Positions 19,417-29,006 of a stretch of 64,000 nt of DNA are shown here, one piece after another. This stretch comes from JABDQA01 sp963824415 (GTDB lineage: Bacteria > Desulfobacterota > Desulfobulbia > Desulfobulbales > Desulfocapsaceae): contig CAWGPM010000003.1 of NCBI GenBank assembly GCA_963824415.1, positions 186,001-250,000 on the forward strand, written 5' to 3'. The notes beneath the pieces were generated by a model. That model saw nothing but the letters and a program-made list of their open reading frames with translations. It ran no database searches and was not told the origin of the DNA. Within the stretch, counting starts at the first letter, position 1; each line of letters begins with the position of its first letter. Position numbers and translations under genes: made by a program.

Positions 19417-20943
19417 TTACCTGACTATCAACGTTTCTGCGGCTGCCACCGCCTGGGCGGTATGGGCATGAAACTGATCGAGCAGCGCGCTGACGCTGAC
19501 ATCCATCATCTCGATAAAGGGGCCCGGGCTAAGGCCGATCCACAGAACGAAAAACAGAAACGGGGCCAAAGTGATAATCTCTCTGGCATTAAGATCACGG
19601 ATCCACGACTGATCCGGATTATCGGTCCCGCCCCAGACCACTTTCTGAAGCATGCGCAGCATATACGCTGCCGCCAGGACCGCTCCGGGGATCGCCGCCA
19701 GAGCAAGCACCAGGTCGAACTTGAAGGTGCCGGCCAGAATCATGAATTCACCGACGAAACTGTTGGTACCGGGAAAGCCAAACGAAGAAAGCGAGAAGAA
19801 GGCCAGAAAGCTGACGAAAACCGGCATATACTGGCCCACTCCTGCGGCACGGTTCAACTCACGGCTGTGGGTGCGCTCGTAGATCATTCCGACGCAGAGA
19901 AACAGAGCGCCGGTGGTGACCCCGTGGTTGACCATCTGCAGAATGGCGCCTTCTACTCCCTGTTTGTTCAGGACAAAAATACCCAGCGTTACAAAGCCCA
20001 TATGACCGACCGATGAATAAGCGATCAGCTTCTTCATGTCCTGCTGGGCCAGCGCAGTGAAGCCGCCGTAGATAATGCCTGCGATTGAGAGCCAGAGCAC
20101 ATAGGGCATAAGCACTACGGTGGCATCGGGTACGATCGGCAGCGCAAAACGGACAAAACCGTAGGTTCCCATCTTCAAAAGAATCGAGGCCAGGATCACC
20201 GAGCCGGCGGTGGGCGCTTCGACATGGGCGGCAGGCAGCCAAGTATGAAAGGGGAACATCGGCACTTTGATCGCAAATGCGAGGAAGAAGGCGATAAACA
20301 CCAAAATCTGAGCAGTTGCGCCATAGGGCTGCCACATCATATCCGGGATGAAAAAGGAATAGGAATTCTTCCAGTAGAGCCAGATGATCGCAACCAGCAG
20401 CAGCACCGAGCCGGCCAGGGTGTAGAGGAAGAACTTGATCGAGGCATAGATTTTTCGGGGACCGCCCCAGATGCCGATGATCAGATACATCGGAATCAGC
20501 ATGGCCTCCCAGAGAATGTAAAACAAAACGAAATCAAGAGAGACGAAAACGCCGATCATGGCTGTTTCCATGACCAGCAGGCAGATCATGAACGGTTTGA
20601 CCCGCTCCTTGATGTAGGACCAGGAAGCCAGCACGCAGAACGGCATGATCAGCGCGGTCATCACCACCAGCAGAATGGAGATGCCGTCTACCCCGATCGT
20701 GTAATGAATATTGAGGGGCTCGATCCAGGTATGGGTTTCGGCGAACTGAAAAGCAGATGTGGTCCGGTCGAATCCGGCAACCAGCAGAAATGAAAGCAGG
20801 GCAACCAGCGAGGTCACCGCCATGGATACATATCTGCAGATCTCATCGTTTTTGAACGGCAGCAGGATAAAGGCTCCTGCCAGAGGCAGGAAAATCAGGA
20901 TGCTGAGCAGCGGAAACCCCTGATTTATTATAAGCTGGTCCAT
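19417..20943 (-). CDS. nuoM: NADH-quinone oxidoreductase-type complex subunit M
   Basis: 508-residue antiporter-like subunit with about fourteen helices. Family blocks: FYILWEAMLIPMYLIIGIWGG with the helix-5 Glu, AFAIKVPMFPFHTWLPAAHVEAPT with the helix-7 Lys, and SSVGHMGFVTLGIF. The frame stays open far upstream into the preceding gene, but ATG 20943 starts exactly at the family N-terminus (MDQLIINQGFPLLS) and lies 22 bp after the preceding stop. It would form one of the distal proton channels. Confidence 0.95.
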   Translation of the reverse strand: MDQLIINQGFPLLSILIFLPLAGAFILLPFKNDEICRYVSMAVTSLVALLSFLLVAGFDRTTSAFQFAETHTWIEPLNIHYTIGVDGISILLVVMTALIMPFCVLASWSYIKERVKPFMICLLVMETAMIGVFVSLDFVLFYILWEAMLIPMYLIIGIWGGPRKIYASIKFFLYTLAGSVLLLVAIIWLYWKNSYSFFIPDMMWQPYGATAQILVFIAFFLAFAIKVPMFPFHTWLPAAHVEAPTAGSVILASILLKMGTYGFVRFALPIVPDATVVLMPYVLWLSIAGIIYGGFTALAQQDMKKLIAYSSVGHMGFVTLGIFVLNKQGVEGAILQMVNHGVTTGALFLCVGMIYERTHSRELNRAAGVGQYMPVFVSFLAFFSLSSFGFPGTNSFVGEFMILAGTFKFDLVLALAAIPGAVLAAAYMLRMLQKVVWGGTDNPDQSWIRDLNAREIITLAPFLFFVLWIGLSPGPFIEMMDVSVSALLDQFHAHTAQAVAAAETLIVR

Positions 20944-20965
20944 TTCGATGAGTCCTTGGCTCGGA

Positions 20966-22759
20966 TTACATCCAGATAAAAATAAGCAGTACGATCGCCA
21001 CAAACGATACGGTGTAGCACAGGGTCTGCTGAATCTGACCCCGCTGCAGCGTTCTGGCCAGAAGTCGTCCAAAGGAACGGACCGAGCGGGCGGAACCGTC
21101 CAGAACCCCGTCGATTCCATGCCAGTCGAACCAGGCCCAGAACCGCGCGGTTGTCATCAGTGAACCCAGGCCGACTATCCGGTAAGCCTCCCCCCAGGCC
21201 GTGTCCAGCCACTGAATCGGTTTCTCGGCCAGCCACTGAAAGGCCTGCCCGCCCCGGCGATAGAACCAGTCGAGGTCGAGGCTGATGGTTGCGCGGGCCA
21301 GAATTCTGTCCTTGAAAAGCATGAAACCAAGTGCGGTAAACCCAAGGATCTGCAGTGTTTCACTGAGATGATAGCCGCTGTATGGATGATACAGGGCGTC
21401 CTGGTAGGGCAGCAGGCTGTAGAGCAGCGGATACCAGGTGCCGATCGCTAAACAGAGCAGCGCCGCAATCAGCATGGCCATCTGCATATTCCAGGGCGGG
21501 TCGGCGGCTTTCTCAAAGCTTTCTGCGCTGCCCCGCGGCTCGCCGAAAAAGATCAGATAGGGAAGCCGCAGGCCGGCAACCAGAAAGGTTCCGGCCGAAA
21601 CCATGGTGAGCAGGAATCCGGCCCAGAGCAGATGCTCCTGGTAACTTGCCGCGATAATAATTGACTTGGAAACGAATCCGGAGAAAAACGGAAAGGCCGA
21701 GACAGAAATGCCGCCAACGACCATAAAGGCCAGCGTGCCTGGCATCTTCTTATAGAGCCCGCCAAGAGAACTCAATTTGCTGCTGCCGGTCATCTGAATG
21801 ATTGCCCCGGCGCCCATGAACAGCAGTCCTTTGTAGAGGATATGGGCAAAAGCGTGGGCAGCGGCACCGTTGATCGCCAGGGCGGTGCCGATACCGACTC
21901 CGGCCACCATGTAACCGACCTGGCTGATAATCTCCCAGCCCAGCAGCCGCCGGATATCGTTTTCATTGATCGCATAAATGATGCCGTAGATGGCCATGGC
22001 CACCCCGAGTACGATTAGAATGTCGAAGCCGGCGCAGGCCCGGGCCAGCGTGTAAATGGCTGTCTTGGTGGTGAAAGCGCACATGAACACGGCCCCGGTT
22101 ATGGTCGCCTTGCTGTAGGCATCGGGGAGCCAGGAGTGCAGCGGCACCACGGCGGCGTTGAGCATCAGCCCGGACATGATCAGCCAGGTGTAAAGCGAAG
22201 CGTTGTCATAATCGAGCAGTTCAAAGGCGATGCTGCCGGTGGCCTGGTATCTCAACACGAAGCCCATGAGCAGCAGTAGGCCGCCGAAGGTATGCACGAG
22301 CAGATAGCGAAAACCGGCTGCGTTTGCGTCTTTATCTGCCTGGTTGAACCAGACCAGGAAGGTCGAGGCAAAGGCCATGATCTCCCAAAACAGAAAAAGG
22401 CTCAGATAGTCACCGGCGTAGATTGCCCCGATAGATCCCGACACATAGAACCAGGCGGCGATCTGCTGGCGGGAATCTCTCACATGGAGCCCGTAAATGG
22501 TGCCGATGATGGCCATCAGGGCCATGATAAACGCGAAAACCTGGGAGAGGCCATCGACGCGGCCGAAGGTGAGCTGCCAGTCGAGAAAATTGAGTTGGCC
22601 GTAAACGCCGGGATGAAAGCCGAGATAGACCACATCGATAAAACAGAGCACCGGCACCAGAATCTGGTACGGCAGCCGAAACGGGCCTTTGAAAAATGGC
22701 AGCAGAAAGGCGCCCAGGATCAGAATCAGGGCCGGATGGAAGAAGAAGCTAGTCGTCAT
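20966..22759 (-). CDS. Antiporter-like subunit with NuoL-like tail (MrpD/NuoL type)
   Basis: 597 residues. The channel core has helix-5 Glu126 (FLFWEIMAFAST), helix-8 Lys232 and helix-12 Lys310. At the helix-7 position, where relatives have Lys before PxHxWLP, this protein has Asn201 (LNAAVVPLHSWLP). The C-terminal 100 or so residues end with RTLQRGQIQQTL and a last helix, resembling the end of NuoL, so this may be the distal arm subunit. It overlaps the small membrane gene by 11 bp. It is often annotated as Na+/H+ antiporter subunit D; whether it moves H+ or Na+ is not known from sequence. Confidence 0.85.
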   Translation of the reverse strand: MTTSFFFHPALILILGAFLLPFFKGPFRLPYQILVPVLCFIDVVYLGFHPGVYGQLNFLDWQLTFGRVDGLSQVFAFIMALMAIIGTIYGLHVRDSRQQIAAWFYVSGSIGAIYAGDYLSLFLFWEIMAFASTFLVWFNQADKDANAAGFRYLLVHTFGGLLLLMGFVLRYQATGSIAFELLDYDNASLYTWLIMSGLMLNAAVVPLHSWLPDAYSKATITGAVFMCAFTTKTAIYTLARACAGFDILIVLGVAMAIYGIIYAINENDIRRLLGWEIISQVGYMVAGVGIGTALAINGAAAHAFAHILYKGLLFMGAGAIIQMTGSSKLSSLGGLYKKMPGTLAFMVVGGISVSAFPFFSGFVSKSIIIAASYQEHLLWAGFLLTMVSAGTFLVAGLRLPYLIFFGEPRGSAESFEKAADPPWNMQMAMLIAALLCLAIGTWYPLLYSLLPYQDALYHPYSGYHLSETLQILGFTALGFMLFKDRILARATISLDLDWFYRRGGQAFQWLAEKPIQWLDTAWGEAYRIVGLGSLMTTARFWAWFDWHGIDGVLDGSARSVRSFGRLLARTLQRGQIQQTLCYTVSFVAIVLLIFIWM

Positions 22760-22997
22760 AATAGTCTTGCTCCTGTTCCACGCCTGCCCGGGCCAACCAG
22801 CGAGCGAAGAAAATCAACACAATGACGGAGACCAGCGCGAAGATAGACCAGAAGCCTGGGATGTGTTTTTCCAGCCAGGTGTGGGCGTGCGAGGTGTCCA
22901 CGGTCATGCTCCAGATAAGAATTCCGGCGATGAGCCCGTAGAACAGGTAACGCAGGCCACGCTGGCGGTCCTTGAGATAGTCGATGAAGCGTATCAT
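22749..22997 (-). CDS. Small two-helix membrane protein in the complex I operon
   Basis: 82 residues with two predicted membrane helices (about 17-32 and 48-65) and an acidic C-terminus EQEQDYYDD. It overlaps both neighbours: ATGA with the preceding antiporter-like gene and 11 bp with the next. This implies translational coupling and a stoichiometric role in the membrane arm. I know no named family; an assembly or linker subunit is an inference from position. Confidence 0.75.
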   Translation of the reverse strand: MIRFIDYLKDRQRGLRYLFYGLIAGILIWSMTVDTSHAHTWLEKHIPGFWSIFALVSVIVLIFFARWLARAGVEQEQDYYDD

Positions 22998-24475
22998 CCG
23001 GTCACCGCCTTGACGAACTGCATCATGAAGTTGGGGAAGATACCGATGACCACCGAGATAAAACAGGCTATCAGAATCGGAATCAACATTGCCAGCGGCG
23101 CTTCCTTGATGCCGGTATAGGGCTCGTCAGGGGGCCGTTTGCCGAAAAAGGCCCGGTAGGTGACCGGCAGGAAATAGGCGGCGTTGAGCAGAGTTGAAGT
23201 AAGCAGAATCAGGAGGATGCCGATCTGGTGGGCCTGCATCGAGCCGACCAGCAGCTTCCACTTGGACACGAAGCCGGCCACCGGCGGGGCGCCAATCATT
23301 GACAGCGAGGCGATGGCAAAGGCCCCGAAGGTAAACGGCATGATCTTGCCCAGCCCCTCCATCTCGGAAATATCTTTTTTGTGGGCAGCCACATAAATTG
23401 CCCCGGCACAGAAGAACAAAGTGATCTTGGCAAAGGCGTGGTTGACGATATGGATCAGGCCTCCCTCGATGGCCGCCGGGGTCAGCAGGGCGACGCCGAG
23501 GATGATGTAGCTGAGCTGGCTCACCGTTGAATAGGCCAGACGGGCTTTGAGGTTGTCCTTGGACAGCGCAATCACCGAAGCAACGATGATGGTGAAACCG
23601 ACGAAGTAGGCGGTGGGAATACCGAGGTTGAAGGCCGCCATCAGGTCGACCCCGAAGACGTAGAGCATCACTCGGGTGGTGCAGAACACGCCGACTTTGA
23701 CCACGGCCACGGCATGGAGCAGTGCGGAGACCGGGGTGGGGGCGACCATCGCTCCTGGTAGCCAGTGGTGAAAAGGCATCACGCCGTTTTTGGCAAAGCC
23801 GAACAGGCAGAAGACATAGAGCATCACCACCACCGGCTTGCTCAGGCCGTCGGGCAGGATGCCGCCGGAGATGTCGCCGGCGAAATCAAGCGTGCCGGTC
23901 AATACATAGATCAGGATCATGGCCGGCAGCAGGAAGGCCTTGGCCGTTGCGGTCAGATAGACGATATATTTGCGGCCGCCTTCGTAGCCCTCCTTGTCCT
24001 GGTGGTGGGCGACCAGCGGATAGGTGCAGATGGAGACGATCTCGTAGAACAGATACATGGTGAACAGGTTATCGGAGAAGGCCACCCCGATAGCACCGAA
24101 GATCGCCAGCGCAAAACAGGCGTTGAACCTGGTCTGGGCATGCTCATCGAGTCCACGCATATAGCCCATCGAATAAAAAACCGCGATGGTCCAGAGCGAT
24201 GAGGCGACGATCGCGAAAATCATCGACATCGCATCGGCCCGCAATGTTATGCTCACGCCCGGCAGAATGGTAAAAAGCTGGTAGTAGAGTGTGTTACCGG
24301 CGAAGATCGACGGCACCAGCGAACAGACGATGGCAAAGAGGATAAACGAGGCGATCGAAGATATGGTTTCACGCACGTTCTCATCGGATCCCATCAGCAT
24401 GACCCCGATCGCGCCGACCAGCGGCACGAGCAGGGCGAAGAGCAGCTTCGAGGTGACGATGATATTGGCTTCCAT
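22994..24475 (-). CDS. MrpD-like proton-conducting subunit in the complex I operon
   Basis: 493-residue antiporter-like protein with about fourteen helices and a complete set of channel residues: helix-5 Glu145 (MYLFYEIVSICTYPLV), helix-7 Lys229 (FAKNGVMPFHHWLPGAM), helix-8 Lys260 and helix-12 Lys350 (NHAFAKITLFFCAG). It is nearer to MrpD (monovalent cation/H+ antiporter subunit D) than to NuoL, M or N. It directly follows nuoK, where nuoL normally sits. It is an extra antiporter-like module relative to standard complex I. Confidence 0.88.
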   Translation of the reverse strand: MEANIIVTSKLLFALLVPLVGAIGVMLMGSDENVRETISSIASFILFAIVCSLVPSIFAGNTLYYQLFTILPGVSITLRADAMSMIFAIVASSLWTIAVFYSMGYMRGLDEHAQTRFNACFALAIFGAIGVAFSDNLFTMYLFYEIVSICTYPLVAHHQDKEGYEGGRKYIVYLTATAKAFLLPAMILIYVLTGTLDFAGDISGGILPDGLSKPVVVMLYVFCLFGFAKNGVMPFHHWLPGAMVAPTPVSALLHAVAVVKVGVFCTTRVMLYVFGVDLMAAFNLGIPTAYFVGFTIIVASVIALSKDNLKARLAYSTVSQLSYIILGVALLTPAAIEGGLIHIVNHAFAKITLFFCAGAIYVAAHKKDISEMEGLGKIMPFTFGAFAIASLSMIGAPPVAGFVSKWKLLVGSMQAHQIGILLILLTSTLLNAAYFLPVTYRAFFGKRPPDEPYTGIKEAPLAMLIPILIACFISVVIGIFPNFMMQFVKAVTG

Positions 24476-24482
24476 AGGATAG

Positions 24483-24809
24483 TTATCCCTTCAGGTTGAC
24501 CAGGTCTTCAGCATCGACCGTCTTGTAGTGACGATAGACGGCGACCACGATAGAAAGGCCGATGGCCGCTTCGGCAGCGGCGATGGCCATGATGAACAGG
24601 ATAAAAATCTGGCCAATCGACGGGTCCGGTGCCAGAAAACGGTTAAACGCCATGAAATTTATCGACACCCCGGCAAGCATCAGCTCAGCCGCGATCAGCA
24701 TGCCGATCAGGGTTCTTCTGGTGACCAGACCATAGATTCCGAGGCTGAAGAGCATCGCCCCGAATACCAGGTAGGTGGTGAGATAATTGTGAATTGTCAG
24801 CAGCGCCAT
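24483..24809 (-). CDS. nuoK: Complex I subunit K
   Basis: 108 residues, three membrane helices, with the conserved channel glutamate in IAAELMLAGVSINFMAF and a second in MAIAAAEAAIGLSIVV. NuoK belongs to the E-channel of the membrane arm. Two bases separate its start from the nuoJ stop and 7 bp separate its stop from the next start. Confidence 0.96.
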   Translation of the reverse strand: MALLTIHNYLTTYLVFGAMLFSLGIYGLVTRRTLIGMLIAAELMLAGVSINFMAFNRFLAPDPSIGQIFILFIMAIAAAEAAIGLSIVVAVYRHYKTVDAEDLVNLKG

Positions 24810-24811
24810 GG

Positions 24812-25345
24812 TCAGGTCCTTCCGCCCCGGGCGATCACGATGGCACCGATGATCGCAATCAGCAGGACGATGGAAATCAGCTCGAAAACCATCGAATAGG
24901 TAGTCAGCAGGTGGATGCCGATTTCACGCACCGAACCGCCGGCCGTTTTCGCCAGAACCGGCCACTGGGTGCGCAGCGCCAGCGCAGCCATCGCACCGAA
25001 GATCAGTGCGGCAACCATGAAGCCGATCGGCCCGGAGAGCATATTGGTTGGCCCGACCTTGCGTTTTTCCTCAGGTGCAGCCAGCATGATCGCAAAAGAG
25101 ATGGTTACGCAGATTGCCCCGACATAGATCAGAATCTGCATCATTGCCATGAACGGTGAATTGAGGAAATAGTAGAAACCGGCCACCCCGGTAAAGCAGA
25201 TGACGATGCCGGCCAGGGCCCGGATCAGCCGCTCGGCGGTGGCCGCGATGAAGCCGCCGGCCAGCGTGACCGCGATCATGATCAGGAAAATGATGCCTGC
25301 CATGCCGTCGGCACTGAGCAGTTCAGGCGCCTGGATTGCATTCAT
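24812..25345 (-). CDS. nuoJ: Complex I subunit J
   Basis: 177 residues, five membrane helices. The block NSPFMAMMQILIYVGAICVTISFAIML is typical of NuoJ, with the mobile third helix. Its ATG overlaps the nuoI stop (ATGA), so translation is coupled. Confidence 0.95.
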   Translation of the reverse strand: MNAIQAPELLSADGMAGIIFLIMIAVTLAGGFIAATAERLIRALAGIVICFTGVAGFYYFLNSPFMAMMQILIYVGAICVTISFAIMLAAPEEKRKVGPTNMLSGPIGFMVAALIFGAMAALALRTQWPVLAKTAGGSVREIGIHLLTTYSMVFELISIVLLIAIIGAIVIARGGRT

Positions 25346-25782
25346 CGGTTCTGTTCCTCGAGCCGTTTAAGTAAGTCGAGAATGAAATCTTCCTTTCTGG
25401 TGGAGGCCAGATTGTACTCGTTGGAGAACTTAAGTGCGTTGAAATTGCACGATTCAACGCAGGACCCGCAGAGTGAGCAGGTGGTGAAATCCAGCACATA
25501 ACTGGTCAGCACCTTTTTCTTGCTGCCTTCAGGCTTTTCACCCGCCAGGCTGATGCAGCCCGACGGGCAGGCACGCTGGCACATCCCGCAGACGATGCAG
25601 TTTGGATTTCCTTCTTCATCACCGATGAGTTCGATGTGGCCTCGAAAGCGGGGGTACATCTGCACCGATTCATGGGGGTAGTTCAGGGTAACCGGCCGTC
25701 TGGGAAATTCCTTCAGGGTCACCCACATGCCGTCCAGCAGTGACTTGGTTCCGCTGAACAAATCAGTAAAATAACCGCCCAT
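25342..25782 (-). CDS. nuoI: Complex I iron-sulfur subunit I
   Basis: 146-residue ferredoxin-like subunit carrying two [4Fe-4S] clusters. The motifs CIVCGMCQRACP and CSLCGSCVESCNF both have all four cysteines. It passes electrons toward cluster N2. The frame is open further upstream inside nuoH, but ATG 25782, 2 bp after the nuoH stop, gives a normal start (MGGYFTDLFSG). Confidence 0.95.
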   Translation of the reverse strand: MGGYFTDLFSGTKSLLDGMWVTLKEFPRRPVTLNYPHESVQMYPRFRGHIELIGDEEGNPNCIVCGMCQRACPSGCISLAGEKPEGSKKKVLTSYVLDFTTCSLCGSCVESCNFNALKFSNEYNLASTRKEDFILDLLKRLEEQNR

Positions 25783-25784
25783 GC

Positions 25785-26801
25785 CTAAAACACCTTCAGC
25801 AGTCCTGCGGTAAGCAGCAGGTTGAAAAGCGAGATCGGGATCAGATATTTCCACGACAGGTTCAATAATCCGTAGATGGTGGTTCGCGGAAAGGTCCAGC
25901 GTATCCAGATAAAGACAAAAATGATCAGGTATATCTTGAGCAGAAACCAACCCACGTTGTGGGTGAATGGGAAAAAGCCGAGGTCGCCGAACGGGCAGGC
26001 CCAGCCGCCCAGAAAGAGAATCGTCGTGAGACAGGCGCCAATCACGATATTGGCATATTCGCCCATGAAGAACAAACCGAACCCCATGCTCGAATATTCG
26101 GTGTGAAAGCCGGCGACCAGTTCGCTCTCCGCCTCGCCGAGATCAAACGGTGCCCGATTGGTCTCAGCCACCGAACAGACGAACAGAATAAGAAAAGATA
26201 CAGGCATCAGCAGGTTGAAACCGACCTGTTTCTGCAGGGGCCAGATGTTCCAGTTCCAGAACCCGCCAAGCTGCTGGTTGACGATATCGGAGAGGTTCAG
26301 CGAGCCAGACACCAGGATTACGGTGATCGTGGTAATCATCAGCGGTATTTCATAGGCCACCGTCTGAGATACCGCCCGGACTGAAGAAATCATCGAGTAC
26401 TTGTTGCGCGAACCCCAGCCGGCGACCAGCAGAGACATACCGCCCAGTGCGGCAAAGGCGAAAATCAGCAGCACACCAACATCGATCGGGTGGGCGACGA
26501 TGTTGCTGCTGAAGGGGATGGTCACGAAGCTGATCAGGGCCGGAAACATGGCCAGCACCGGGGCGACCATGAATATCGCCTTGTCGACTCCGCCTGGAAT
26601 CAGCAGCTGCTTGGTCATCAGTTTGACGCCGTCGATGGGCGGCTGCAGCAGCCCCCAGGGGCCGTTTTCCATGGGCCCGGGCCGGCGCTGGTAAAAGCCT
26701 GCGCCCTTGCGTTCGCACCAGACCAGATAGGCGGCATTGGCGCCGACAAAGCAGATGGCCACAAAAACCGCGACAATGACGTTTAACAGGGTCAGGCTCA
26801 T
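25785..26801 (-). CDS. nuoH: Complex I subunit H
   Basis: 338-residue membrane subunit forming the quinone channel and the junction of the two arms. Conserved blocks: AYLVWCERKGAGFYQRRPGP, QTVAYEIPLMI, AETNRAPFDLGEAESELVAGFHTEYSSM and the C-terminal FIWIRWTFPR. All are intact. It is 11 bp after nuoD. Confidence 0.96.
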   Translation of the reverse strand: MSLTLLNVIVAVFVAICFVGANAAYLVWCERKGAGFYQRRPGPMENGPWGLLQPPIDGVKLMTKQLLIPGGVDKAIFMVAPVLAMFPALISFVTIPFSSNIVAHPIDVGVLLIFAFAALGGMSLLVAGWGSRNKYSMISSVRAVSQTVAYEIPLMITTITVILVSGSLNLSDIVNQQLGGFWNWNIWPLQKQVGFNLLMPVSFLILFVCSVAETNRAPFDLGEAESELVAGFHTEYSSMGFGLFFMGEYANIVIGACLTTILFLGGWACPFGDLGFFPFTHNVGWFLLKIYLIIFVFIWIRWTFPRTTIYGLLNLSWKYLIPISLFNLLLTAGLLKVF

Positions 26802-26812
26802 ACGATTCTCCG

Positions 26813-27931
26813 CTACCGGTCCATCTCTGGGATAACCAGATCGAGGCTGCCCATGAAGGCTAGGGCATCGGCAATGAGCATGCCGCGGCAGGCCTCGTCG
26901 AACAGATGCATATTGGAATAGGTCGGCGAGCGCAGCTTCAGCCGATAGGCTTTATTGGTTCCGTCGCTCACCAGCCGGATACCGAAATTGCCCCGGGCCG
27001 TCTCCACCGCGGCATAGTAATCGCCCGGCGGCGGCTTGATCATTTTTGGTTTCTTTTTCGGGTTGACTTCTCCGTCGGGCAGTTTGTCAAGCGCCTGCTC
27101 TATGATGCGCAGCGACTGTTCGATTTCATCCATGCGTACCATGTAGCGGGCAAACGAGTCCCCTTCGTCATAGACCGGGATGTCGAAATCGAACTGGTCG
27201 TAAACGCCGTAGGGTTCGTTTTTGCGGACATCGTAGTTGATACCCGAACCCCGGGCAACCGGACCGGTCGCTCCGTAGCGCTTGCACATATCGTAGTCGA
27301 TCATGCCGTGGCCTTTGAGCCGCTTCATCAGAATGATGTTGCCGGTGACCAGCTTGGCGTACATCTTCAGTTCTTTGCGCATCCGTTTGATAAAGGAACG
27401 GGTGCCGCTGATGAACTCGTCATCGATATCGTTATAGAGACCGCCGAAGCGGAAGTAGCAGTAGGTGAGTCGTGAGCCTGTCACTGCCTCGAGCAGGTCG
27501 AGAATCTGTTCGCGATCATCGAAGCAGTACATCAGCGGGGTGAAGCCGCCCAGATCGAGCACGTAAGCCCCGAGCCAGACCAAGTGCGAGGAAATACGGT
27601 TGAGCTCGACAGTGAGCACCCTGATGTATTCAGCCCGCTCGGGAACTTCGATAGCGCAGGCCCGTTCGACCACCAGCGCATAGCCGTGGTTGAAGGCCAT
27701 CGCGGAGAGATAGTCGAGCCGGCCCATATTCGGCATGTACTGGGGATAGGTCCGGTTCTCGGCCATTTTTTCGTGCATCCGGTGGATGTAGCCCAGTACC
27801 GTTTCGGCGTTGTAGATATACTCCCCGTCCATGGTCATCTTGACGCGCAGGACGCCGTGGGTGGCCGGATGCTGAGGGCCGACGTTTAAGACAAAGGTTT
27901 CGTCCTTCTGAAGTTCGATCGCCTGGCTCAT
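26813..27931 (-). CDS. nuoD: Complex I subunit D (49-kDa type)
   Basis: 372 residues, on the short side for NuoD. Quinone-site features present: NVGPQHPATHGVLR near the N-terminus, MHEKMAENRTYPQYMPNMGRLDYL, and RSPTYSNMHLFDEACRGM with the C-terminal EMDR. It is a separate gene, not fused to nuoC. Its start overlaps the nuoC stop (ATGA). Confidence 0.96.
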   Translation of the reverse strand: MSQAIELQKDETFVLNVGPQHPATHGVLRVKMTMDGEYIYNAETVLGYIHRMHEKMAENRTYPQYMPNMGRLDYLSAMAFNHGYALVVERACAIEVPERAEYIRVLTVELNRISSHLVWLGAYVLDLGGFTPLMYCFDDREQILDLLEAVTGSRLTYCYFRFGGLYNDIDDEFISGTRSFIKRMRKELKMYAKLVTGNIILMKRLKGHGMIDYDMCKRYGATGPVARGSGINYDVRKNEPYGVYDQFDFDIPVYDEGDSFARYMVRMDEIEQSLRIIEQALDKLPDGEVNPKKKPKMIKPPPGDYYAAVETARGNFGIRLVSDGTNKAYRLKLRSPTYSNMHLFDEACRGMLIADALAFMGSLDLVIPEMDR

Positions 27932-28446
27932 ACCTTGAAATCCTTCAGAAGGGGATGAAAATCGGCGTCCTCGGGCAACAGCAGTGGTATCAGGTGGGGG
28001 TGACCCTGGAAGACGATACCGAAGAAGTCATGGGTTTCGCGTTCATGCCAGGAGGCGCCGGTGTAAACGGAAGTGATGGTCGGCAGACTTGGCTCGGAGC
28101 GGGAAATACGGGTACGCAGCACGGTTCGGCAGAGATCGAAATCGTAGCGGGCAAAGTCGTAGACAACTTCGAGCTGATCATCCTTGAGCCAGTCGACCCC
28201 GGTGATCGATTCGAGAAAGTAGTCGAGCTCAAACATGATTTTTACGGCTTCAACAATTTGCTCCGACTTGATCTGGACATCGAGGTGGAAGCCGCGGGCA
28301 GAATAGTCCTGCTGGATAATACCGTTGGGTCTTGGCCCTGCCTGTTTTTCAGACTCGTCGGCTCCGGCGGGTTCAGGTGGCTCTGGCGGCGGCTGATCAG
28401 CAAACAGGGGTGCGAGTGCGTCTCTGGTTTTCTGCTCGATGCTCAT
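27928..28446 (-). CDS. nuoC: Complex I subunit C (30-kDa type)
   Basis: 172 residues. The C-terminal block ITSVYTGASWHERETHDFFGIVFQGHP is diagnostic. A 40-residue Pro/Glu-rich N-terminus precedes the conserved domain. A peripheral-arm subunit that packs against NuoD. Confidence 0.94.
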   Translation of the reverse strand: MSIEQKTRDALAPLFADQPPPEPPEPAGADESEKQAGPRPNGIIQQDYSARGFHLDVQIKSEQIVEAVKIMFELDYFLESITGVDWLKDDQLEVVYDFARYDFDLCRTVLRTRISRSEPSLPTITSVYTGASWHERETHDFFGIVFQGHPHLIPLLLPEDADFHPLLKDFKV

Positions 28447-28466
28447 CTAATACTCATTCTTGGGAT

Positions 28467-29006
28467 TTACCCTTCGGGGGTATCCCGCCATTGCGGTTTG
28501 ACCTTTGGCCAGCGACGCCATCCGGTGATTTTATGTTCAAGCTCGATGATTCCCTCGATCAGAGCCTCAGGTCGCGGGGGGCAGCCTGGAACATAGACAT
28601 CGACAGGCAGAAACTTGTCCGCTCCCTCGACGATGCCGTACTGGCCTTCAAACACGAACGGGCCGCCGGAGATCGCACAATTGCCCAGGGCAATAACCCA
28701 TTTGGGCTCCGGCATCTGGTCGTAGAGCGTCTGGATTCCGGGAGCCATTTTTTTTGAGATGGTGCCAGCCACAATCATCAGATCGCTCTGCCTGGGTGAA
28801 GGCCTGAATACTTCAGCCCCGAAGCGCGACAGGTCAAAACGGGCGGCCCCGGTGCACATCATTTCTATAGCGCAGCAGGCGATGCCAAAGGTCAGCGGCC
28901 AGAGCGAGTTGGCCCGGCAGAGGTTGATCAGTTTGTCAGCTATTGCAAACTGAACGAACGATGCGGGAACCGTTTCTAACGATTCAGGTATGTTCTGCGT
29001 TCCCAC
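28467..29006 (-). CDS. nuoB: Complex I iron-sulfur subunit B
   Basis: 179 residues holding cluster N2. The ligands are visible as the twin Cys in GIACCAIEMM, the Cys in ALGNCAISGGPF and the Cys in VYVPGCPPRPEALI. GTG 29006 was chosen because AAGGGGGT lies about 6 bp upstream; the gene then overlaps the end of nuoA by 31 bp. Confidence 0.95.
   Translation of the reverse strand: MGTQNIPESLETVPASFVQFAIADKLINLCRANSLWPLTFGIACCAIEMMCTGAARFDLSRFGAEVFRPSPRQSDLMIVAGTISKKMAPGIQTLYDQMPEPKWVIALGNCAISGGPFVFEGQYGIVEGADKFLPVDVYVPGCPPRPEALIEGIIELEHKITGWRRWPKVKPQWRDTPEG

Noticed and set aside
20966..21120. Extended nuoM start at 21120
   Set aside because: It would lie inside the upstream gene; ATG 20943 matches the family start.
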